64,000 nucleotides of DNA from Dehalobacter sp. CP (lineage in GTDB: Bacteria > Bacillota_B > Desulfitobacteriia > Desulfitobacteriales > Syntrophobotulaceae): the NCBI GenBank assembly GCA_009910795.1, contig VMEE01000052.1, positions 62,001-126,000 on the forward strand, in the 5' to 3' direction. The notes under the pieces were generated by a model, which saw only the letters and a program-made list of their open reading frames with translations, had not been told where the DNA came from and did not search any database. A program made the translations under genes and the position numbers. Below, one piece after another: positions 18,825 through 27,579 of this stretch (position 1 is its first letter; each line of letters begins with the position of its first letter).

Positions 18825-18858
18825 GCTGAGCCGAGATGGAGAATTTCGACTCAGTCAT
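18825..18858 (+). terminator. Possible terminator after the CHAP gene
   Basis: Imperfect stem CTGAGCCGA / TCGACTCAG followed by TCATTTTAG. The T-run is weak, so confidence is modest. Confidence 0.4.
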
Positions 18859-19051
18859 TTTAGTATATCAAAAAGTAGAAATACTGATATATCTAAATGC
18901 AGCTATGGTTGACACCAAGGCGTGGCGTCAGCAAAGTTTTCTTTTTATTAGCTGAAAATAATTTGTAATAATCTACGATAATTGGAAACAATAATGGTAA
19001 ACCTGTAGAGAATATCGAACATTATCGGCATAGTGTAAAGGAGTATCCAGA

Positions 19052-19693
19052 ATGAGAATTCCCAATCATATTGGGGTTATCCCAGATGGCAACCGGCGAT
19101 GGGCAGACAACAATGGATTACCAAAGGAGATGGGCTACCGGGAAGGTCTGGACCCAGGACTTAAACTTCTGAAATTATGCAGGGGAGCCGGCGTCAAAGA
19201 ACTGACCTATTATGGTTTTACGGTGGATAATACCAAAAGACCAGCTACTCAGAAGAAAGCTTTTGTGCAGGCCTGCATTGATGCAATTGGTATGATTGCG
19301 AGCGAGGACGTGTCCTTGTTAGTGATTGGCGATACAGAATCTAAGATGTTCCCCAAAGCGCTGCTGCCATATACGCGTCGGACAAAGGTCGGCAAAGGCG
19401 GCATTAGAGTGAATTTTCTCGTCAATTACGGCTGGGAATGGGATCTGGGAAATCTTCGTACTGCCGAAAAAAATAAGAGAAAGGTTATTAAAGAGTTAAA
19501 ATCAAATGATATTTCCAGAGTTGATTTGCTGATTCGCTGGGGAGGAAGACGCCGACTCAGCGGTTTCCTGCCTGCACAAAGTGTTTATGCGGATTTCTAT
19601 GTACTCGATGATTACTGGCCTGATTTTAAGGAAGAGCATTTCTATGATGCTCTGAAGTGGTATAATACGCAGGATATTACTTTAGGCGGTTAG
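19052..19693 (+). CDS. Undecaprenyl diphosphate synthase-like cis-prenyltransferase
   Basis: Cis-prenyltransferase family protein of 213 residues. The substrate-binding core is NHIGVIPDGNRRWADNNG, with the catalytic Asp in PDGNRRW. The C-terminal signature appears in altered form as LLIRWGGRRRLSGFLPAQSVYADFYV, where typical UppS has R-S-x-x-R-x-S-N-F-L-x-W-Q. It is about 35 residues shorter than housekeeping UppS and lacks the classic SNF, so it is more likely a specialised paralog. AAAGGAG precedes the ATG. It stands alone before the leuA leader. Confidence 0.75.
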   Translation: MRIPNHIGVIPDGNRRWADNNGLPKEMGYREGLDPGLKLLKLCRGAGVKELTYYGFTVDNTKRPATQKKAFVQACIDAIGMIASEDVSLLVIGDTESKMFPKALLPYTRRTKVGKGGIRVNFLVNYGWEWDLGNLRTAEKNKRKVIKELKSNDISRVDLLIRWGGRRRLSGFLPAQSVYADFYVLDDYWPDFKEEHFYDALKWYNTQDITLGG

Positions 19694-19762
19694 AAAAAGA
19701 ATGTGAGTGGAGAATGCACAGTCTCGGTGAATAAAGGTATTAACAAGGTATTAACAAAGGTA

Positions 19763-20090
19763 TTGACAAAGAAGTAATTGGACTGATATAGTGAATAGGA
19801 ATATATGAAGAGATGATGACAGGGAATAATAAGTCCGGAGTGTTTGTGCAGAGAGCCGCAGGCTGGTGAAAAGCGGTCAAGACGAAAGACTGAACTCCCC
19901 CTTGAGTTGCCGGCTGAAACCATTCAGGTAGTAGGACCGGACGGAGTCTTCCGCCGTTAAAAGGAAGGGGATATCGGAAGATGATTTCATTGTTTTCCCG
20001 CATCCTGTCGAGTGAACGGCATATGCCGTTAACATGAGTGGTACCGCGAATTGGCCTTCGTCTCATTATTTGAGACGAAGGCTTTTTGAC
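19763..20090 (+). promoter_or_regulatory. T-box leader of leuA, with promoter
   Basis: TTGACA at 19763 and ATATAG 17 bases later give a promoter, with transcript start near 19798. The leader contains the Stem I elements GAGAGCC and GGCTGGTGAAAAGC, a specifier region near 19895 with the leucine codons CTC and CTT in ACTCCCCCTTGAG, and the conserved T-box AGTGGTACCGCG at 20036-20047 that pairs with the tRNA acceptor end. A terminator follows at once. Uncharged tRNA-Leu should favour the antiterminator and leuA expression. The exact specifier triplet is not certain, but both candidates are Leu. Confidence 0.9.
20055..20087 (+). terminator. Regulated terminator of the T-box leader
   Basis: Perfect 12-bp stem CCTTCGTCTCAT-type / TGAGACGAAGG with a short ATTATT loop followed by CTTTTTG. 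It competes with the T-box antiterminator. Confidence 0.9.
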
Positions 20091-20238
20091 GTCCATGGAT
20101 GGACTAATGTCGCGATTCCATGGAGGGAAAGGAGCGACAAGTCCATGGCTAGCTAATGTCGCGATTCCATGGAGGGAAAGGAGCGACAAGTCCATGGCTA
20201 GCTAATGTCGCAATTCCATGGAGGGAAAGAACCGACAA
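20091..20238 (+). repeat. Three tandem 49-50 bp repeats between leader terminator and leuA
   Basis: Copies start at 20091, 20141 and 20190, each opening GTCCATGG and containing TGTCGC, ATTCCATGGAGGGAAAGG and GCGACA; a decayed fourth start lies at 20239. In every copy TGTCGC can pair with GCGACA, so the leuA mRNA would carry three identical hairpins, each with a GGAGGGAAAGGAG purine tract in its loop. There is no open frame across it and no spacers, so it is not CRISPR. Confidence 0.85.
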
Positions 20239-20310
20239 ACCCACGGATGGACAAAAGTTGCAGTGTAAAGGATGGCAAGGGGCGGCGACGTTATAAGGAG
20301 GTAATGTTTT

Positions 20311-21804
20311 ATGCGCAGATTATATTTGTTTGACACTACGTTAAGAGATGGTGAACAATCTCTCGGAATCACGTTAAATGTCCGGGAAAAACTAGAGATT
20401 GCCAAGCAGCTGGTTACACTCGGCGTAGACATTTTGGAGGCGGGCTTTCCGGCTTCATCTCCCGGGGACTTCGAATCTGTGAAAATCATTGGCAGGGAGG
20501 TTAAGGGGATCACAGTGTGTGGACTAACCCGTTGTGTGAAAAAAGATATTGACCTTTGTGCCGAGGCTCTCAAAGAAGCTGAGAACCCTAGAATTCATAC
20601 CGGAATCGCTGTTTCCCCGATTCATATGGAGAAAAAACTCAGGCTAAAACCGGAACAGGTAATCCAAAAGGCTGAAGAAGCCGTCAGATATGCCAAAAAA
20701 TATCTGAACGATGTCGAGTTTTATGCTGAAGACGCTTTTCGGAGTAATTATGATTTTCTGGCTAAGATATTTGAGCGCGTAATCGCAGCCGGAGCAACAG
20801 TCGTAAATATTCCGGATACTGTAGGATACGCGACTCCTTGGGAATTCGGCGAACTGGTCTCCTATATCAAAACCAATGTCCCTAATATTGACCGGGTGAA
20901 AATAAGTGTCCATTGTCATAATGATCTTGGAATGGCCACAGCAAACACCCTAGCCGGGGTTATGGCCGGGGCCGATCAAGTGGAAGGCACTATCAACGGG
21001 ATAGGTGAAAGAGCCGGCAATACTGCTTTGGAAGAAGTTGTTATGGCGATGTATACCCAGAAAGATCGCTACGGCATCGATTTAGCTGTAAACACCCGGG
21101 AAATTGCCGCAACCAGTAGACTGGTTTCCTCAATCACAGGGGTCCCTGTACCGAGCCATAAGGCGATAGTCGGGACAAATGCGTTTATGCATGCTTCCGG
21201 TATTCATCAAGATGGCATCCTGAAAGAGAAACAGACCTATGAGATTATTGATCCGGAGACCATCGGCGTACCGAGGAACCAGATTGTCCTGAGTGCCAGA
21301 TCAGGAAGGCATGCGCTGAAACACAGGCTGGAGGAACTCGGATATAAGCTGGAAGATAGCCAGATGAATACCCTTTACGAAGAATTTCTATTGCTGGCCG
21401 ATAAGAAGCAAGAAATCTACGATGAAGATTTGCATATTCTGATGGGAACGGGTATACCTGAGCAAAACAGGATCAAGGTCAAGAATATATCCGTAGCTAC
21501 ATCAGGGAAACAGTCGGCCACCGCTGCGGTTACTTTGGAAATACAGGGTACGGAGATAACCGATGCGGCGATCGGAAATGGTCCTGTCGATGCGGTGTTT
21601 AAAGCAATTGACCGAATTACCGGTAACGAAGTCCGGCTCGAGGATTATAGTATCAAATCTGTGAGCCGCGGCAAAGAGGCGTTGGGGAATGCAACTGTTA
21701 AAATTTTTGCCGACGGAAATTATTATGTCGGCAAGGGAGTAAGTACCGACGTCATCGATGCTAGCGCCCTGGCCTATGCCGATGCAGTCTCCAAACTTAG
21801 CTGA
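20311..21804 (+). CDS. leuA: 2-isopropylmalate synthase LeuA
   Basis: First committed enzyme of leucine synthesis, condensing 2-oxoisovalerate with acetyl-CoA. It begins with LFDTTLRDGEQSLGITL, where the expected P of GEQ(S)PG is replaced by L. The metal-binding HCHNDLGMATANTLAG and GTINGIGERAGNTALEE, and the family's NAFMHASGIHQDGILK, are present. A C-terminal LeuA regulatory dimerisation domain spans about residues 360-490. ATAAGGAGG precedes the ATG. The Leu-specific T-box upstream supports LeuA over homocitrate or citramalate synthase. Confidence 0.93.
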   Translation: MRRLYLFDTTLRDGEQSLGITLNVREKLEIAKQLVTLGVDILEAGFPASSPGDFESVKIIGREVKGITVCGLTRCVKKDIDLCAEALKEAENPRIHTGIAVSPIHMEKKLRLKPEQVIQKAEEAVRYAKKYLNDVEFYAEDAFRSNYDFLAKIFERVIAAGATVVNIPDTVGYATPWEFGELVSYIKTNVPNIDRVKISVHCHNDLGMATANTLAGVMAGADQVEGTINGIGERAGNTALEEVVMAMYTQKDRYGIDLAVNTREIAATSRLVSSITGVPVPSHKAIVGTNAFMHASGIHQDGILKEKQTYEIIDPETIGVPRNQIVLSARSGRHALKHRLEELGYKLEDSQMNTLYEEFLLLADKKQEIYDEDLHILMGTGIPEQNRIKVKNISVATSGKQSATAAVTLEIQGTEITDAAIGNGPVDAVFKAIDRITGNEVRLEDYSIKSVSRGKEALGNATVKIFADGNYYVGKGVSTDVIDASALAYADAVSKLS

Positions 21805-21811
21805 GATGCAG

Positions 21812-21839
21812 AAAAAGATGCCTTACTGGCATCTTTTTT
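21812..21839 (+). terminator. Rho-independent terminator of leuA
   Basis: AAAAAGATGCC / GGCATCTTTTTT with a 5-base loop. Its A and T runs let it work in both directions, also serving convergent speD. Confidence 0.9.
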
Positions 21840-21857
21840 AATGACAACTAGTATGTC

Positions 21858-22673
21858 CTAGAAAACATTTCTTCCTGAGAAAATCTCCTGCATCTCATGT
21901 TTGATTCTTTGTTTGACCCTTCTTCTTTTGCTGGAGGATATCTCTTCCTTTTCAGCTCCGAACAAATAATGGTCAAGATCAAACTCTCTCAAAAGCATTT
22001 TGGTGTGGAAAATATTGTCCTGATAGACATTGACATCAATCAGCTGATATCTGTTTCTGGTCTCTTCCGAAATAAAATTCTGAATGGAATTGATCTTATG
22101 ATCAATAAAATATTTTCGACCGTTGACATCCCGGGTAAAGCCCCGGACACGGTAATCGATAATCGCAATATCCGGTTCAAAACTCGTAATCAAGTAGTTT
22201 AAAGCCTTTAGCGGCGAGATCTGGCCGCAGGTGGAGACGTCAATATCGGCCCGGAACGTACTAATCCCCTTATCAGGGTGGTTTTCCGGATACGTATGCA
22301 CCGTAATATGACTCTTATCCAGATGACCGACCAATGACTGCGAATCAGGACCCGGGGCCTCGTTTTCAAGAATTTCCATCGGTTCACGGATCATAATCTG
22401 GTTTTCAGCAACCAGCATGGTGACACTGGCGCCCTGAGGGTCGTAATCCTGATTGGCGATATTCAGAATATTGGCTTCAATGATCTCAGCGACAGAAGTT
22501 AGAATTTTAACCAGCCTGTCGGCATTGTATTCTTCATCAATGTACTCAATGTATTTCTTATGTTGATCCTGCGATAAAGCATAGCAGATATCATAGAAAT
22601 TAAAGCTCAACGTTTTCGTCAGGTTGTTAAAGCCGTATAATTTTAGTTTTTTATTGATAGGTTTTATATTCAT
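21858..22673 (-). CDS. speD: S-adenosylmethionine decarboxylase (E. coli-type SpeD)
   Basis: Pyruvoyl enzyme that makes decarboxylated SAM, the aminopropyl donor for spermidine. The self-cleavage site is in [21 protein letters not shown], cut before the Ser to give the pyruvoyl group. Residues such as [20 protein letters not shown] are also typical. The 271-residue length fits the long proteobacterial form, not the 120-residue Bacillus form. ATG 22673 has AGGTG seven bases upstream; an in-frame TTG at 22691 is weaker. No speE is in the window. Confidence 0.92.
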   Translation of the reverse strand: MNIKPINKKLKLYGFNNLTKTLSFNFYDICYALSQDQHKKYIEYIDEEYNADRLVKILTSVAEIIEANILNIANQDYDPQGASVTMLVAENQIMIREPMEILENEAPGPDSQSLVGHLDKSHITVHTYPENHPDKGISTFRADIDVSTCGQISPLKALNYLITSFEPDIAIIDYRVRGFTRDVNGRKYFIDHKINSIQNFISEETRNRYQLIDVNVYQDNIFHTKMLLREFDLDHYLFGAEKEEISSSKRRRVKQRIKHEMQEIFSGRNVF

Positions 22674-22901
22674 TTCCTGCACCTGTGCCAAATATTATTT
22701 TTTAAGCCTTTTTCTCTCAAGTTACTACTTTATTATACATATTTTTTAGCTTTTTCTATAGACAGTTCGAATATTTTTTGAACAAATTTTTAAACAAATC
22801 TTTTAAAAACAAGACGAAAATGGTGATAATATTCTTTGTAAGATTAACAAGATATAGGTTATAATTTATTAAGAAAAAACAAAGTTTGTGAGTTGAAAAA
22901 A

Positions 22902-23669
22902 ATGCGCATAGGCTTCTTTGACTCCGGGGTCGGTGGAATCACCGTACTGCATGAAGCGATCAAGCAGCTGCCCCGGGAGGATTTTATTTATTACGCGGAT
23001 ATTGATCATGTGCCTTATGGGACCAAAAGCAAGGAAGAAGTCCTGAAACTGGTTTTGGATGCTGTTGATTTCATGGCTGCTGAAGGGATAAAAATTCTGG
23101 TAGTTGCCTGCAATACGGCGACGAGTATTGCCATCAATGAGCTTCGCCAAAGATATGATTTTCCAATCCTTGGCATGGAACCAGCAGTAAAACCAGCTGT
23201 CGAAAATAATGGTTCCAAGAGAATCCTGGTCATGGCCACCCCGCTCACACTTCGCGAAGAAAAGTATCAAAATCTGGTCACCAGACTGGATCAGGACCAT
23301 CTTGTAGATGGCAAAGCATTTCCGGAGCTTGTTGAATATGCAGAGAATTTTTATTTTGACAAAGATGAAATCCTGAAATACCTGAATCGCAAACTTGGCA
23401 CTCATAATTTGACCGAGTATGGTACTGTCGTTTTAGGATGCACACACTTTCCATATTTTAAGCGGATTCTGCAGGAACTGTTTCCTGCTGATACGCACAT
23501 TATTGATGGAAGTACCGGAACCGTCAATTATCTGAAAAAAATCCTGACTGAAAGAAAACTTTTTGCTGAGGACGGTCATGGTGAGGTCGCTTTCTATTCT
23601 TCAGGCCGAAAAGAGCCTTCGGAATCCCGTTATGCCCGGTATCTCCTGCTGCTAGATCAGAATCAATAA
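22902..23669 (+). CDS. murI: Glutamate racemase
   Basis: Makes D-glutamate for peptidoglycan. The two catalytic cysteines are in VACNTATSIAINELR and VLGCTHFPYFK, and the N-terminus RIGFFDSGVGGITVL holds the substrate-binding DSG. I prefer ATG 22902 (MRIGFF) over the TTG at 22893. Length is 255 aa. No good Shine-Dalgarno is seen, only a purine run directly before the start, so translation may be weak. Confidence 0.93.
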   Translation: MRIGFFDSGVGGITVLHEAIKQLPREDFIYYADIDHVPYGTKSKEEVLKLVLDAVDFMAAEGIKILVVACNTATSIAINELRQRYDFPILGMEPAVKPAVENNGSKRILVMATPLTLREEKYQNLVTRLDQDHLVDGKAFPELVEYAENFYFDKDEILKYLNRKLGTHNLTEYGTVVLGCTHFPYFKRILQELFPADTHIIDGSTGTVNYLKKILTERKLFAEDGHGEVAFYSSGRKEPSESRYARYLLLLDQNQ

Positions 23670-23696
23670 AGCCGCTAAGACGGCTTTATTTTTTTG
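23665..23696. terminator. Bidirectional terminator between murI and the DUF190 gene
   Basis: AATAAAGCCG / CGGCTTTATT with loop CTAAGA and a T-run on the plus strand; the A-run gives the same on the minus strand. Both flanking genes converge on it. Confidence 0.9.
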
Positions 23697-24024
23697 GCGA
23701 ATATTTCATAACTTCCAGATCTTCGACGGTTATTAATCCTTCATTGACGACCTCGTCCAAAAAAAGCAGAAAGTCCTGCAGATACTCAGCGCTGTCTATT
23801 ACTTCAATAACGATGGGAAGGTCATTGGAAAGATCCAGTATCCTGGACGTTTTGATTCTCGTATTGGCGCCGAATCCTTCAATTCCCCTAAAGACAGTCG
23901 CACCTGCCAGGCCCAGCTCTTTGGCCTTTAAGACAATCGTGTGATAGAGGGATACTCCTTTATATTTGCTGGCTTCTCCAATGTAGATGCGGATGCGTCT
24001 TGCCTGACCGGATATCTTTACCAT
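23686..24024 (-). CDS. DUF190 family protein
   Basis: A 112-residue protein of the DUF190 family, which has a PII-like ferredoxin fold. Characteristic segments are RIRIYIGEASKYKGVSLYH at the N-terminus and GLAGATVFRGIEGFGAN and IVIEVIDSAEYLQDFL. It lies 14 bases after crcB, a frequent pairing in bacteria, so a role in fluoride resistance or in regulating the channel is plausible but unproven. AAGGGATCC precedes the ATG. Confidence 0.85.
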   Translation of the reverse strand: MVKISGQARRIRIYIGEASKYKGVSLYHTIVLKAKELGLAGATVFRGIEGFGANTRIKTSRILDLSNDLPIVIEVIDSAEYLQDFLLFLDEVVNEGLITVEDLEVMKYSPKK

Positions 24025-24038
24025 TAGGATCCCTTCCT

Positions 24039-24425
24039 TTATTTTATTAATAGCTGAGTCAGGCTCATTCCAAGCCAGACTGCAATCAGTCCGACAATCA
24101 TGCTTCCCAGACCGTTCAGCACAGCTACAATAATTTCTCCGCTCTTAATAAGATTCAGAGTTTCAAGGCTCAGCGTAGAAAAGGTTGTAAACGCACCCAG
24201 AAAACCCACAGATATAAATAAACGGGTATTCGGGCTGGTTACGAGGTTTTCAACTCCTAGTACATAGACAATGCCCAGAACAAAACACCCCAGCATATTG
24301 ACGACGAAGGTTCCCCAGGGAAAAGTATAAAAATATTTTTGATAAATCCAGGTGGAAAGTACATAACGGGCAATAGCTCCAAGTGCACCGCCTAAACCGA
24401 TCACCAGATAGACGGAATAATTCAA
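24039..24425 (-). CDS. crcB: Fluoride ion channel CrcB/Fluc
   Basis: Small membrane protein that exports fluoride as a dual-topology dimer. Four hydrophobic segments, the N-terminal VYLVIGLGGALGAIARYVLS, the conserved GTFVVNMLGCFVLG and the phenylalanine-box GFLGAFTTFSTLSLE are all present. I place the start at TTG 24425 (LNYSVYLVIG), 11 bases after AGGAGG, giving 128 residues, the family norm; the frame is open to 24557. No fluoride riboswitch was recognised upstream. Confidence 0.88.
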   Translation of the reverse strand: MNYSVYLVIGLGGALGAIARYVLSTWIYQKYFYTFPWGTFVVNMLGCFVLGIVYVLGVENLVTSPNTRLFISVGFLGAFTTFSTLSLETLNLIKSGEIIVAVLNGLGSMIVGLIAVWLGMSLTQLLIK

Positions 24426-24584
24426 AGGAAGATCAGCCTCCTGCAAAGTTAAATACTCCCTGAAAAAAGAGTTATTTAAGTATATCATTTCATTCCGGCA
24501 TATTTCAATAAAAAGCTCAATACTTGAAAGGAAGATACGAATTGACATTTTGAGCAATAAACGTTATATTTATGATGTGAATTC

Positions 24585-24597
24585 GATAATCATTATC
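24585..24597 (+). promoter_or_regulatory. Fur box upstream of feoA
   Basis: GATAATCATTATC, a perfect inverted repeat matching the core of the Fur consensus, about 70 bases before feoA. It predicts iron repression of feoA. Confidence 0.8.
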
Positions 24598-24664
24598 AAA
24601 ATCGTCATATCGTTATGACATTTGAACAAAATAATAAATTTAAAAAATCTATAAGGAGATTGCA

Positions 24665-24913
24665 ATGGACGCTACCTTTCTAACAATGGACAAGATACCC
24701 GTAAACTCGAATGCCAGAATTGTCAATATACACATGGATGCCGTATTAAGAAAAAAACTGACAGATATGGGCCTGGTCAAAGGGACAGAATTTAAAGTTG
24801 ACGGCCAAGCTCCGCTGGGGGACCCTATGAAGATTAATCTGAGGGGATATCATCTTGCTATCCGTAAAAGCGATGCCAGGAAAATTCAGGTTGAAGAGAT
24901 TTGGAACAGATAA
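24665..24913 (+). CDS. feoA: Ferrous iron transport protein A
   Basis: SH3-like cytoplasmic partner of FeoB, 82 residues. It shows the FeoA pattern LRKKLTDMGLVKGTEFKVDG, then APLGDPMKINLRGYHLAIRKSDARKI. The ATG follows AAGGAG. A Fur box lies upstream and feoB 180 bases downstream with its own Fur-like box. Confidence 0.92.
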   Translation: MDATFLTMDKIPVNSNARIVNIHMDAVLRKKLTDMGLVKGTEFKVDGQAPLGDPMKINLRGYHLAIRKSDARKIQVEEIWNR

Positions 24914-24947
24914 TATGAATCTTCCTCCCTATTTTTGGTCATCAGAT

Positions 24948-24966
24948 GATAATCATAATCACTATC
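24948..24966 (+). promoter_or_regulatory. Fur-like box upstream of feoB
   Basis: GATAATCATAATCACTATC matches the 19-bp Fur consensus at most positions. It lies between feoA and feoB and suggests a second iron-repressed promoter. Confidence 0.7.
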
Positions 24967-24969
24967 ATG

Positions 24970-25002
24970 TATAATTTGCGATGATAAACACCGCAAATTA
25001 TA
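24970..25002 (+). repeat. Perfect inverted repeat before feoB
   Basis: TATAATTTGCG / CGCAAATTATA, 11-bp arms with an 11-base loop, directly downstream of the Fur-like box. It has no T-run, so it is not a standard terminator; it could be an mRNA-stability hairpin or a second operator. Confidence 0.7.
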
Positions 25003-25093
25003 CCTTGTTAAAACAGCATAGACAGTAATAAATATTGAAACAAACATTGTATGGAATGCTTAATCGCAAGTGTTTCAGGGGAAGGATTAACAG

Positions 25094-27115
25094 ATGGAAA
25101 AGAATTTTACGATAGCTCTTGTTGGAAACCCAAACTGCGGGAAAACAAGCATTTTTAATGCGTTGACAGGCTCGAGGCAGCATGTTGGCAATTGGCCGGG
25201 AGTAACCGTTGAGAAAAAAGAAGGTACGGTCAGGTTCAACGGGGATGAGATCAGCGTAATTGACTTACCCGGGGCGTATAGTCTTTCCGCCAGTTCGGAG
25301 GATGAAATAGTTGCGGTAAACTATATTTTGCAGGAAAAACCCGATGTTGTTGTGAACGTGATTGACTCAGCAAATCTGGAGAGGAATCTTTATTTCACGT
25401 TACAGTTGATTGAGATGGATACGAATGTAATCATTGCATTAAATATGACAGATGAAGCAGTGAAAAAGAATATTTTCATCAATACAGCGAAACTTGGAGA
25501 TGTTCTTGGCGTGCCGGTTGTCACCACAGTGGCAACGAAGAACAAAGGGATTCGGGAGCTGCTGGAGACTTCAACGGCAATGAAAGTAAAACCAGGCCGA
25601 CCCGTCCAGCCAGACTATTGGCAAACAATGAACCGGGAATCTGGAGCTTTGGCTGAGGCCCTGCTCGAAGAAGGTATTGCTGGTAAAGAATCGGCGAACT
25701 TGGTGGCTGCCAGGCTGCTCGAGGATGAGGCGTTTGCTCGAACGCAAATAGCAGGTTGTCCTACCCTGGAAAAACTGGCTGACAAGGAAAAGGACAGGAT
25801 AACGAGCCGTTTTGGTCTTGAGCCCGGAATCTATCTGGCAGACCAGCGTTATACCTTTATTGGCCAAATCATTAGGGATTGTGTCCGAAGAGAAACGCCT
25901 CCGCAGAAAGATCTGACAGAAATGATTGACAGGGTCGTAACAAATAAATGGATCGGGATTCCTTTGTTCTTTGTAATCATGTTTTTGCTGTACCAAATCA
26001 CAATGGGTCTCGGCAATAATGCTCTTGGGGGCTATGTGGACAGTGCCTTCGGGATCCTGGGGCGGTATGTTTCCGGCTTGCTGGTAAACGCTCCGGTCCT
26101 GGCCCAGTCCTTTGTCAGCGATGCTTTGATCGGCGGGGTAGGTTCTGTACTCGTATTTGTCCCGATGATGTTTACCATGTATTTCTTGATTTCTTTTCTT
26201 GAAGACAGCGGCTATATGGCCAGGGCAGCCTATGTTATGGACCGGCTGATGAATGCTGTCGGGCTGCACGGGAAAACGGCCGTTGCCATGATTGTCGGCA
26301 GCGGCTGCAATGTGGCCGGAATCATGTCCACCCGAACCTTGGACAGCCGGAAAGACCGTATGATCGGTATTTTAATCAGTCCGTTTATTTCCTGCAGTGC
26401 CAGGCTTCCGGTCTATGCGCTGTTTGCCGGGGCATTCTTTAGGGGCAAAACGATCGGCATCATACCGTTGGCAGGATTGGTTATTTTTTCACTGTACCTT
26501 TTAGGGATCATGGTTGCTGTCGCCGCCGGGAAAATCCTGAGTGAAACATTGTTCAAGCAGGAAAAATCCTACTTTGTTATGGAACTCCCGCCTTATCGTC
26601 TGCCAACGCTGAAGAGCCTGATACGGCACATGTGGGAAAAAACGGAGTCGTTTGTCAGGAAAGCAGGGACTGTGATCCTCGGGATCGTCATCCTGATCTG
26701 GATGCTATCCGTTTTCCCGGTCGGCGTTGAACCTGGAAGCGCCGAAAGTCTCCTTGGAAAATTAGGCACAGTCATCGCACCTATATTATCCCCGGCTGGT
26801 TTTGGCAGCTGGCAGGCCTCTGTAGCACTTCTTGTCGGGATTGGTGCCAAGGAAGCAATCATTGCGACGTTCGGGCTGGTTTACGGGACAGGCGAAGGAA
26901 TGCTTGGAGCAGTCTTAGCACAGCATTTTACGCCGCTCTCCGCCTATGCCTTTATGGTAATGACCCTACTTTATTCACCCTGTGCAGCGACCATCGGAAT
27001 AATTAAAAAGGAGACCAATTCTATTAAATGGACACTGTTTTCTGTTCTCTACTCACTGATTATTGGCTGGATCGCAGCGGTACTGATCTTTCAGCTCGGT
27101 TCGTTGTTCATCTAA
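25094..27115 (+). CDS. feoB: Ferrous iron transporter FeoB
   Basis: Fe(II) uptake permease with an N-terminal GTPase domain. G1 is GNPNCGKTSIFNALTG at residues 10-25, G3 is DLPGAYSLS and G4 is NMTD. Two Gate repeats follow, with CNVAGIMSTRTL and YSPCAATIGIIKKE among the conserved cysteine segments, and about ten membrane segments after residue 280. Length (673 aa) is normal. It is followed 26 bases later by feoC. Confidence 0.95.
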   Translation: MEKNFTIALVGNPNCGKTSIFNALTGSRQHVGNWPGVTVEKKEGTVRFNGDEISVIDLPGAYSLSASSEDEIVAVNYILQEKPDVVVNVIDSANLERNLYFTLQLIEMDTNVIIALNMTDEAVKKNIFINTAKLGDVLGVPVVTTVATKNKGIRELLETSTAMKVKPGRPVQPDYWQTMNRESGALAEALLEEGIAGKESANLVAARLLEDEAFARTQIAGCPTLEKLADKEKDRITSRFGLEPGIYLADQRYTFIGQIIRDCVRRETPPQKDLTEMIDRVVTNKWIGIPLFFVIMFLLYQITMGLGNNALGGYVDSAFGILGRYVSGLLVNAPVLAQSFVSDALIGGVGSVLVFVPMMFTMYFLISFLEDSGYMARAAYVMDRLMNAVGLHGKTAVAMIVGSGCNVAGIMSTRTLDSRKDRMIGILISPFISCSARLPVYALFAGAFFRGKTIGIIPLAGLVIFSLYLLGIMVAVAAGKILSETLFKQEKSYFVMELPPYRLPTLKSLIRHMWEKTESFVRKAGTVILGIVILIWMLSVFPVGVEPGSAESLLGKLGTVIAPILSPAGFGSWQASVALLVGIGAKEAIIATFGLVYGTGEGMLGAVLAQHFTPLSAYAFMVMTLLYSPCAATIGIIKKETNSIKWTLFSVLYSLIIGWIAAVLIFQLGSLFI

Positions 27116-27141
27116 ACGAAGAATAGGCAGGAGGTATTGCG

Positions 27142-27414
27142 ATGCTGATCAATTTGTTAACAGAAATTGCCGGTAAACAAGCGAACTCCTTTTCTTCGCT
27201 GGCAAAAAAATTAGATCTCGATCCAGAGATGATCAAACAAATGCTGAATGACCTGCAAAGACTTGGATACCTAACTGCGGATAATGCAGCCTGCGTCAAT
27301 GAACAATGTAAGGGGTGCGGGGGCTGCTGCAGCAAAGGAAACGGAGAAGCGGGAGCAATCTTGTGGACGCTCACGGCAAAGGGGAGGGTGCTTTTGGAAT
27401 CCACGAACCGGTAA
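27142..27414 (+). CDS. feoC: FeoC-like winged-helix protein with cysteine cluster
   Basis: A 90-residue winged-helix protein directly behind feoB. Residues 1-50 form the HTH (NSFSSLAKKLDLDPEMIKQML, then LQRLGYL). A loop with five cysteines, ACVNEQCKGCGGCCSKG, follows; in FeoC proteins this region can bind an Fe-S cluster. It probably controls FeoB stability or feo expression. GGAGG precedes the ATG. Calling it FeoC rests on position plus the HTH-Cys layout. Confidence 0.75.
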   Translation: MLINLLTEIAGKQANSFSSLAKKLDLDPEMIKQMLNDLQRLGYLTADNAACVNEQCKGCGGCCSKGNGEAGAILWTLTAKGRVLLESTNR

Positions 27415-27579
27415 GGGTATATGACGCAACACCTAAGTTAAAAAAACCATTAAAAAAATACTGTCAACAGTATAAAACGATTAACAGTATCTTATAGATT
27501 TTAAGTTACGCTTGTTCTAGGGGTTCACCCTACAGTCGGAAATATGAAAAAGCCATTCATCTACTATTTTATTTATCTG

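Noticed and set aside
20091..20238. Tandem repeats as a CRISPR array
   Set aside because: The units are contiguous with no unique spacers and lie in an mRNA leader; no cas gene is near.
22869..23405. Open frame opposite murI
   Set aside because: Composition and position are explained by murI; no start signal.
24426..24560. Fluoride riboswitch before crcB
   Set aside because: No GGNGAT...CTGATGGCTCCT pattern on the minus strand; the resemblance was only the ribosome-site region.
25571..26269. A 232-codon open frame on the minus strand opposite feoB
   Set aside because: It is the shadow of feoB: no ribosome site, no recognisable domain, and codon constraint clearly lies on feoB.
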